The translations under genes were made by a program, and so were the position numbers. Shown one piece after another: positions 1 through 4,746 of a stretch of 6,160 nt of DNA; the first letter of the stretch is position 1; each line of letters begins with the position of its first letter. The notes beneath the pieces were generated by a model. That model was not told where the DNA came from. It worked only from the letters and a program-made list of their open reading frames with translations, and did not search any database. The DNA lies in contig JAITVC010000155.1 of NCBI GenBank assembly GCA_031286005.1, forward strand, positions 1-6,160, read 5' to 3'. Source of the stretch: Bacteroidales bacterium. GTDB taxonomy: Bacteria; Bacteroidota; Bacteroidia; Bacteroidales; P3.

Positions 1-1316
1 GCCTCCTTTGCTTTCTCGGCATTTTGATAGGCAACCACTTCCGACATATCCCGCATGTTGCGCTTTATTGTATACACCGTTAGGATTTGGTTTACCTGCA
101 AAAGAGTTGATTTCAAATCATTCCATTCCATTAACTGGTCTACCTTTACACCAAACCGAACGGCTATCAAACTTAAATTTTCACCACGTTTAACACGATA
201 TGTTACTTTTGACGGCGCTTGCGTTAATTTCTGTTCGGCCATTAATTCCGATATGATTGCTTCTTCCTTAGACGGCGGATTTGCATAAATTGAATCCGCA
301 AACTCAATAAATTTAAGGATATAATCGCACGGTAGTTTCAACGTAAATGCCTCTTGTCTTTCGGGAATAAAATCTAATTTATATTGCGGGTTATAATCTC
401 TAATCGTTTGTAAAGGCACTCCTGTAAACTCCGAAATCCTACTAAAATAGAGTTCTTTCGTAATCATCAACGTGTCTGTAACTTCAGGAAACTCTGTTTC
501 TGCGATCGCAATACCATGTTCGCGATAATATGTCATGGCATACGTTGCACCAATAAAGGCGGGTACATAATTGCGCGTTTCGCGAGGCAAGAAGTTATAA
601 ATTTCCCAATAATCCCGCTTATTTCTTGCTCGCCGAATAGCCTTATTTACATTGCCCGGACCGCAGTTATAGGCTGCAATAGCCAACGTCCAGTCATTGT
701 ACAGTCCATACAAATATTTCAGATACAGTGTAGCCGCAACCGTTGCTTTTTCCGCATCAAAACGTTCATCGAGTTCTTTATCAACCTTCAAACCATACAT
801 TTTTCCGGTGCGATACATGAACTGCCAAAGACCACCGGCACCGGCACGAGAGTAGGCTCGCGGGTTCAATGCCGATTCGATAATGGCCAAATATTTCAAC
901 TCGTCCGGTAAATTATGTTTAGCCAATTCGCGTTCAAAAACAGGGAAATAATATCTCGACAACGCTAACATGACTTTGGTTTGATTGCGTTTTTTAGACA
1001 AATAAACATCTATGTAATTACGAACTTTCGTATTATAGGGTAATTGCATCAAGCTATTGATGTTTTGTAAGCGTTCTTGATAAATCGAATCTTCGCTTCC
1101 AAGCATCGGTACAATTTCTTCATCGTCTTCAACAATCTCTGCTACATCAAATCGCCTGTCGAAAAAACGCAAGTATTTTGTGATGTAACTTTCTTGTGGC
1201 GCAACATTTGATAGTTCGGATACTTCTAAAACAGGCATTTGCCCAACAGTATCCTGTTGAGCAAACCCTTGTAATGACCATAGCCCTAATATGAATATAT
1301 AGAATATGTTCCGCAT
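1..1316 (-). CDS. Secreted MltD-like lytic transglycosylase with LysM domain (C-terminus beyond left edge)
   Basis: Membrane-bound-type lytic murein transglycosylase of the SLT/GH23 fold. Such enzymes cleave the MurNAc-GlcNAc bond of peptidoglycan in the periplasm, forming 1,6-anhydroMurNAc ends. I read 438 codons from the ATG at 1316; no stop occurs before the edge, so the protein is partial. Residues 1-20 form a signal peptide (short hydrophobic core, then GFA-QQ) with no lipobox cysteine. The catalytic domain spans about residues 125-250: the catalytic Glu is E147 in IIESALNP, followed by GAGGLWQFM (159-167), YGL (174-176), a DER-D block (183-187) and AAYNCGPGNV (214-223). A LysM glycan-binding domain lies at about 373-416 (YRVKRGENLSLIAVRFG to QILTVYT), then a charged A/E/K-rich tail that may lead to more sequence. 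It starts 49 nt after pnp on the same strand. The family is clear; the physiological role (growth, division or recycling) is inferred. Confidence 0.9.
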   Translation of the reverse strand, partial: MRNIFYIFILGLWSLQGFAQQDTVGQMPVLEVSELSNVAPQESYITKYLRFFDRRFDVAEIVEDDEEIVPMLGSEDSIYQERLQNINSLMQLPYNTKVRNYIDVYLSKKRNQTKVMLALSRYYFPVFERELAKHNLPDELKYLAIIESALNPRAYSRAGAGGLWQFMYRTGKMYGLKVDKELDERFDAEKATVAATLYLKYLYGLYNDWTLAIAAYNCGPGNVNKAIRRARNKRDYWEIYNFLPRETRNYVPAFIGATYAMTYYREHGIAIAETEFPEVTDTLMITKELYFSRISEFTGVPLQTIRDYNPQYKLDFIPERQEAFTLKLPCDYILKFIEFADSIYANPPSKEEAIISELMAEQKLTQAPSKVTYRVKRGENLSLIAVRFGVKVDQLMEWNDLKSTLLQVNQILTVYTIKRNMRDMSEVVAYQNAEKAKE

Positions 1317-1337
1317 AATTCAGATCAATATAATCTG

Positions 1338-1345
1338 CAAAGATA
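1338..1345 (-). promoter_or_regulatory. Candidate -7 promoter box for the lytic transglycosylase
   Basis: On the minus strand this reads TATCTTTG, an exact match to the Bacteroidota -7 consensus TAnnTTTG, 21 nt before the ATG at 1316. I find no TTG element about 20 nt further upstream; that region is an A/T run overlapping the pnp stop. The promoter is therefore half-supported. The gene may also be expressed by read-through from pnp. Confidence 0.45.
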
Positions 1346-1365
1346 CGTTTTTTTTATTAAAAATC

Positions 1366-3612
1366 CTATTCTTCGGTACGTTTTTGTGATGACGAATGAC
1401 CAAAACCCCCACGTCTATCCGAAGAACGACGATCGCGATCACGGTCGCCATCTCTGCGCGGTGGGCGTTCTCTGCGTTCCGGCTCTACATAACCTTCGGG
1501 TTTAGGCAAAAGCGCTTTGCGGGAAAGTTTCAGTTTACCCGTTTTTCTATCTACATCTACCAACTTCACTTCAAGACGATCGCCTTCTTTTATGCCCGAC
1601 TCTTCCATCGTTTCCAAGCGTTTCCAATCAATTTCCGAGATGTGTAACAAACCGTCTTTACCCGGTAAGATTTCAACAAAAGCGCCGAACGGTTGAAGCG
1701 TTTTTACCGTGCCTTCGTACACCGTGCCAACCTCCGGAACTGCGATAATCCCTTTGATGCGCTCAATGGCTGCTTCAATGGCATCTTTATCTGCTGCTGC
1801 AATATCAATGATACCAAATTCGCCAACTTCTTCGATAGCAATTTCGGTTCCAGTTTCACGTTGCATTTCTTGAATCACTTTACCGCCTGTACCAATCACT
1901 GCACCGATGAATTCTTTCGGAATCGTCATTTTCACGATACGTGGTACAAATGGACGGTAATCTTCACGAGGCTCTGCGATCGTTTTCAGAATTTCATTCA
2001 TGATGTGCATACGGCCTGCATTGGCTTGCATCAACGCTTTGGCTAATACTTCGTATGACAAACCGTCTACTTTAATATCCATTTGGCAAGCCGTAATTCC
2101 GTCGCGTGTTCCGCATACTTTGAAATCCATATCGCCCAAGTGGTCTTCATCGCCCAAAATATCGGATAATACAGCCCATTTTCCGGTTGCATCGGTGATT
2201 AATCCCATCGCAATACCGGTTACCGGTTTTTTGATTTTTACACCAGCATCCATCAATGCGAGCGTTCCTGCGCAAACTGTTGCCATTGACGACGAGCCGT
2301 TGGATTCCAAAATGTCGGATACCACTCGAATTGTGTATGGATTGTCTTCGCCTGTTGGCAACATCGGTTTGAGTGCACGCATGGCCAAGTTTCCGTGCCC
2401 TACCTCACGACGGCCTGTACCGCGATTTGGCTTGGCTTCGCCTGTTGAGAACGACGGAAAATTATAGTGCAACAAGAAATTATTTTTACCTTCAATTACA
2501 GCACCATCAATGGTTTGCTCATCCAACTTGGTGCCTAATGTTACCGTGGTTAAGGACTGCGTTTCGCCACGTGTGAAAATTGCTGATCCGTGTGCCGATG
2601 GCAGGTAAGCCACTTCCGACCAAATCGGACGGATTTCATCTAATTGGCGACCATCCAAACGAATGCGTTCGTTCAACACCATGTTGCGAACGGCTTCTTT
2701 GTGGCAATCGTGGAAATACATGCTCAACATGAAGGCCTTTTCAGTAGCTTCTTCTTCCGAGATGGTTGCTAAAAATTGAGCTTCTATTTCTTTGATTTTT
2801 TCGCCACGAATATGTTTATTGGCGATACATTCACGAGAAGCGGCATAGAATTTTTCATAGCAGAAATCCCATACATTCTTCTTCAAATCCAAATCGTGTT
2901 TTTCGTGGTTGTATTCGCGTTTTTGTGTTTTACCCACAGCTTCGGCTAATTCACGTTGTGCACGGCATTGTACTTTAATTGCTTCGTGTGCTACTTTCAA
3001 CGCTTCAATCATGACTTCTTCCGACACTTCTTTCATCTCGCCTTCCACCATATTGATGTCTTTTTCGGATGCTGCTACAATCAAATCCAAGTCGGCGTTT
3101 TCCATTTGGTCGACCGTTGGATTGACTACAAATTCGCCATTGATGCGGGCTACACGCACTTCCGAAATCGGGCCGTTGAACGGAACATCCGATACGGACA
3201 ACGCTGCCGATGCGGCCAATGCTGCAAATTGGTCGGGCAACACATTTCTGTCGCCCGAAATCAAATATACCAACACTTGCGTTTCTGCATGATAATTATC
3301 CGGAAATAACGGACGAAGCGCCCGGTCAATCAATCGGGAAATTAAAATTTCATATTCGGATGGGCGTGCTTCACGTTTGAAGAAACCGCCGGGGAAGCGT
3401 CCCACCGCTGCATATTTTTCTTGATAATCTACTGTAAGCGGCATAAAATCTACGTTTTCGCCTGCTTCTTTTTTACTCACTACGGTTGCGAGCAACATCG
3501 TGTTGCCGCATTTTACGACTACTGAACCGTCGGCTTGTTTAGCCAATTTTCCGGTTTCAATCATCACTTCCCGACCATCGGGAAGTTGGAATGTTTTTTG
3601 TGTTCCTAACAT
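1366..3612 (-). CDS. pnp: Polyribonucleotide nucleotidyltransferase (PNPase)
   Basis: A 748-residue PNPase, a trimeric cytoplasmic 3'-to-5' exoribonuclease that degrades RNA with phosphate, releasing nucleoside diphosphates, and can add tails in reverse. Domains in order: first RNase PH-like core (about 12-145, with the channel motif [12 protein letters not shown] at 75-86), helical linker (about 150-300), second RNase PH core (about 315-545) with the catalytic aspartates D488 and D494 in GDEDHLGD (E. coli D486/D492), KH domain (about 555-620; GxxG loop is GTGG at 574-577), S1 domain (about 627-698; [21 protein letters not shown]), and a basic Arg/Asp-rich tail (about 710-748). E. coli has FFRR where this protein has FFKR. 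The length slightly exceeds the usual ~700-710 because of the tail. The ATG at 3612 aligns with the family start ([27 protein letters not shown] style) and is preceded by an A-rich leader (AAAAGAAGAC) rather than a strong Shine-Dalgarno. It sits 93 nt after rpsO, probably in one operon. Confidence 0.98.
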   Translation of the reverse strand: MLGTQKTFQLPDGREVMIETGKLAKQADGSVVVKCGNTMLLATVVSKKEAGENVDFMPLTVDYQEKYAAVGRFPGGFFKREARPSEYEILISRLIDRALRPLFPDNYHAETQVLVYLISGDRNVLPDQFAALAASAALSVSDVPFNGPISEVRVARINGEFVVNPTVDQMENADLDLIVAASEKDINMVEGEMKEVSEEVMIEALKVAHEAIKVQCRAQRELAEAVGKTQKREYNHEKHDLDLKKNVWDFCYEKFYAASRECIANKHIRGEKIKEIEAQFLATISEEEATEKAFMLSMYFHDCHKEAVRNMVLNERIRLDGRQLDEIRPIWSEVAYLPSAHGSAIFTRGETQSLTTVTLGTKLDEQTIDGAVIEGKNNFLLHYNFPSFSTGEAKPNRGTGRREVGHGNLAMRALKPMLPTGEDNPYTIRVVSDILESNGSSSMATVCAGTLALMDAGVKIKKPVTGIAMGLITDATGKWAVLSDILGDEDHLGDMDFKVCGTRDGITACQMDIKVDGLSYEVLAKALMQANAGRMHIMNEILKTIAEPREDYRPFVPRIVKMTIPKEFIGAVIGTGGKVIQEMQRETGTEIAIEEVGEFGIIDIAAADKDAIEAAIERIKGIIAVPEVGTVYEGTVKTLQPFGAFVEILPGKDGLLHISEIDWKRLETMEESGIKEGDRLEVKLVDVDRKTGKLKLSRKALLPKPEGYVEPERRERPPRRDGDRDRDRRSSDRRGGFGHSSSQKRTEE

Positions 3613-3642
3613 GTCTTCTTTTTTTTACATCTTATACAAACA

Positions 3643-3686
3643 GAGAAAGGCACGTTCGTAAAAAGAATACGAATAGCGCCCTTCTC
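3643..3686 (-). ncRNA. Long hairpin in the pnp leader (possible RNase processing site or attenuator)
   Basis: In the minus-strand transcript the arms 3686-3676 (GAGAAGGGCGC) and 3653-3643 (GUGCCUUUCUC) form 11 continuous pairs, including two G-U wobbles. After a small 2x1 internal loop, UUCGUA and UACGAA (3673-3668 and 3660-3655) add 6 pairs around a 7-nt loop. On the plus strand the two wobbles become A/C mismatches, so the structure favours the transcribed strand. Its place between rpsO and pnp matches the E. coli arrangement, where RNase III cuts a pnp-leader hairpin and PNPase represses itself. The bases after the stem (UGUUUGU) are only mildly U-rich, so a leaky rpsO terminator is the alternative. 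The structure is seen; the role is inferred. Confidence 0.6.
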
Positions 3687-3702
3687 AAAATATTTCGGAA
3701 TT

Positions 3703-3720
3703 AACTTACTTACGTAAGTT
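3703..3720 (-). other. 7-bp stem-loop with GUAA tetraloop overlapping the rpsO stop codon
   Basis: Read on the minus strand, AACTTAC and GTAAGTT are perfect inverted arms around GTAA, a GNRA-type tetraloop. The last codons of S15 form the 5' arm and loop, and the TAA stop lies in the 3' arm. No U-run follows, so it is not an intrinsic terminator by itself. It could stabilise the end of the rpsO message, or be a coincidence of the common Leu-Arg-Lys C-terminus of S15. Confidence 0.4.
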
Positions 3721-3975
3721 AAGCTCTTTCAAAATTGCACGGTATCTTGTAATATCGCGTTCTTTCAAATAGTCGAGCATTTGGCGACGCTGTCCAACCA
3801 AACCTACTAACGAGCGTTTGGTTACCATGTCTTTTTTGTTTTTCTTAACGTGTTCGGACAAATGCTGAATTCTGTGCGTAAATAGCGCAATTTGTCCTTC
3901 GGATGAGCCGGTATCCACAGCGGATTTACCGTGTTTGGAAAGAATGTTTTTCTTTACTTCTGGTGTTAAATACAT
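3706..3975 (-). CDS. rpsO: 30S ribosomal protein S15
   Basis: An 89-residue protein, the standard length for S15, a primary binder of 16S rRNA in the central domain that nucleates assembly of the small-subunit platform. Family motifs are complete: DTGSSEGQIALFTHRI (21-36), the rRNA-contacting H42 and D49 region (SEHVKKNKKD, 40-49), GQRRQMLDYLKERD (61-74), RYRAILKELNLRK (77-89). The ATG at 3975 gives the expected N-terminus (MYLTPEVKKNIL) and is preceded by an A/T-rich leader (GTTAAAAATT) without a Shine-Dalgarno. It is the first gene of the rpsO-pnp unit and has a good Bacteroidota promoter about 45 nt upstream. In other bacteria S15 represses its own translation through leader structure. I see no obvious structured leader here, and the predicted leader is short (roughly 37 nt). 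Confidence 0.98.
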   Translation of the reverse strand: MYLTPEVKKNILSKHGKSAVDTGSSEGQIALFTHRIQHLSEHVKKNKKDMVTKRSLVGLVGQRRQMLDYLKERDITRYRAILKELNLRK

Positions 3976-4018
3976 AATTTTTAACGATTTATTCTTTTTC
4001 TCATTTATAAATTGGGTG

Positions 4019-4049
4019 CAAAGTTACGACTTTTTTTGTGAATATGCAA
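4019..4049 (-). promoter_or_regulatory. rpsO(-pnp) promoter
   Basis: On the minus strand a -33 TTG (4049-4047) is followed after exactly 20 nt by TAACTTTG (4026-4019), a perfect TAnnTTTG box. This is the promoter form used by the primary sigma factor of Bacteroidota. Transcription would start near 4012, leaving a leader of about 37 nt before the rpsO ATG. The same spacing occurs in the promoter of the divergent helicase gene. Confidence 0.75.
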
Positions 4050-4089
4050 GTTTTTAGTATAAATGGGCAAACTTTTTTTTGGGGTGTGA

Positions 4090-4243
4090 GGGACGAGGTT
4101 GGAGGGAACCTTGGGGATAGCTTGGGAATAACCTGTACATAACCTGTAGTGGAGTTGGTACCTACTTGGTACCTATTTGGTAGCTTGTAGGTGGCTTCTT
4201 GGAGGGTACATTGTAATTACGAATTACGAATCTGGAATTACGA
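4090..4243. repeat. Degenerate tandem array with 11-nt period
   Basis: From 4112 to 4243 the sequence divides into twelve consecutive 11-nt units without a phase shift, most beginning TGG or TGT. Units include TGGGGATAGCT, TGGGAATAACC, TGTACATAACC, TGGTACCTACT, TGGTACCTATT, TGGTAGCTTGT and TGGAGGGTACA. Two weaker units (4090-4111) extend it to the left. Adjacent units resemble each other more than distant ones, so the motif drifts along the array. The right end changes into AATTACG repeats (4215-4221, 4222-4228, 4236-4242). The period is not a multiple of three and no frame is protein-like, so it is unlikely to be coding. Confidence 0.7.
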
Positions 4244-4350
4244 ATTTTTATTGATAAAAGGTTAAGGGTTAAATGGTAAATGGGTTGATGGGTGGGATTT
4301 ATGTGGTGGCTGTTGGTTTTTGGAGTTTATTAGTTATTCTGTTTATCGTT

Positions 4351-4450
4351 TGATAATGTGTTTGAAATGCTATTTACAGCTTCTTTTTTTGTTTTTTCTT
4401 TGTTATGGATTGATTTTGTGTTTGAAACGCTATTTACTGCTTCTTTTTTG
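4351..4450. repeat. 60-bp-period direct repeat (two copies)
   Basis: Bases 4351-4390 recur at 4411-4450 with 35 of 40 identical. Each copy runs from TGATnnTGTGTTTGAA through GCTATTTAC to a TTCTTTTTT tract. The 60-nt period equals 20 codons. In the minus-strand frame 4518-4330 (62 codons) it gives a repeated peptide, KKEAVNSVSNT then KKEAVNSISNT. The two copies differ mostly in ways that keep this peptide, which hints at past coding. However, the small frame has no family match I recognise, no ribosome-binding site and no promoter, so I annotate the repeat rather than a gene. Confidence 0.7.
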
Positions 4451-4483
4451 TTGAGCACAAACAGCAAAGGGATGGCGAAATGA

Positions 4484-4640
4484 CTACCGCACGCAGCGGA
4501 GCGCTGTCTCGTTATCAATACTTTTTTGAGAGCAAAAAAGTATTCTAAAAACTCTTGCCAAAAAACATGTCTCCGCCTTTCGGCTCCGACCTTTTTGGCG
4601 GTTAATGTACTCGCTTTGCTCGTGTTTTTTTACGCTGCAC
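4484..4640. repeat. Hairpin-bearing block, possible dispersed repeat or decayed coding remnant
   Basis: Three inverted repeats lie close together. CAGCG/CGCTG (4494-4498/4502-4506) is separated by 3 nt. An almost fully A/T 12-bp stem has arms 4517-4528 and 4533-4544 and loop AGAG. CCGCC/GGCGG (4573-4577/4597-4601) completes the set. On the minus strand one frame gives NRQKGRSRKAETCFLARVF. A second frame, shifted near 4540, gives EYFFALKKVLITRQRSAACG and runs into the 60-bp repeat. Similar peptide strings look familiar to me from spurious small ORFs in Bacteroidota genomes, but I cannot verify this. A multi-copy non-coding repeat or a frameshifted remnant would both fit. Confidence 0.35.
4517..4544. 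other. Perfect 12-bp A/T-rich inverted repeat
   Basis: AATACTTTTTTG (4517-4528) and CAAAAAAGTATT (4533-4544) are exact reverse complements around AGAG. On the plus strand the T run is in the first arm and the A run in the second, the reverse of the usual bidirectional terminator, and no T-run follows on either strand. It could be a cruciform or protein-binding site, or part of a repeat element. Confidence 0.6.
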
Positions 4641-4663
4641 CTGTCTGGGATATGTCTGACCTG

Positions 4664-4694
4664 TTGTGAATTGCTTTCAAAATTTGTATCTTTG
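4664..4694 (+). promoter_or_regulatory. Helicase gene promoter
   Basis: TTG at 4664-4666 is followed after exactly 20 nt by TATCTTTG at 4687-4694, matching the Bacteroidota -33/-7 consensus and the same spacing as the rpsO promoter. Transcription would start near 4700, about 45 nt before the proposed GTG start. The -7 box is overlapped by an inverted repeat, TCTTTGT (4689-4695) and ACAAAGA (4704-4710), placed where an operator could block initiation. The operator idea is only inference. Confidence 0.7.
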
Positions 4695-4746
4695 TGGTCG
4701 CGAACAAAGAGATTAATACCTTTGTTGCCGTTAAAATACATATACT

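Larger units (their letters stand above)
4050..4663. other. Repeat-rich intergenic region without a supported gene
   Basis: Between the divergent promoters of rpsO and the helicase, about 600 nt contain no reading frame with recognisable protein features. The left half (to about 4340) is G/T-rich on the plus strand, with an 11-nt periodic array and then a tract nearly free of C. The right half has a 60-bp direct repeat followed by a block with three inverted repeats. I found no tRNA, rRNA, riboswitch or transposase in it. Confidence 0.7.

Noticed and set aside
8..911. Plus-strand open frames at 8-193, 55-288 and 516-911
   Set aside because: They are antisense to the lytic transglycosylase, whose catalytic and LysM motifs are clear on the minus strand.
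1396..3309. Several plus-strand open frames of 67-155 codons
   Set aside because: They lie antisense to the complete, motif-rich pnp gene and have no family features, promoter or ribosome-binding site.
3976..4018. S15-binding regulatory leader (riboregulator) before rpsO
   Set aside because: The predicted leader is short and A/T-rich, and I could not find a convincing stem or pseudoknot in it.
4090..4450. CRISPR array
   Set aside because: The 11-nt units have no spacers, and the 60-bp repeat has only two copies with imperfect repeats and no cas genes nearby.
4517..4544. Bidirectional intrinsic terminator
   Set aside because: The T run precedes the loop and the A run follows it, and no T-tract comes after the stem on either strand. 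The neighbouring genes diverge, so no terminator is expected here.
4330..4640. Insertion sequence or transposon
   Set aside because: No transposase frame, no terminal inverted repeats at consistent ends, and no target duplication that I can see.
4484..4741. 85-codon minus-strand frame across the helicase promoter
   Set aside because: It runs through the plus-strand promoter and 5' leader, has no recognisable domain, and appears to be part of the repeat block in a shifted frame.
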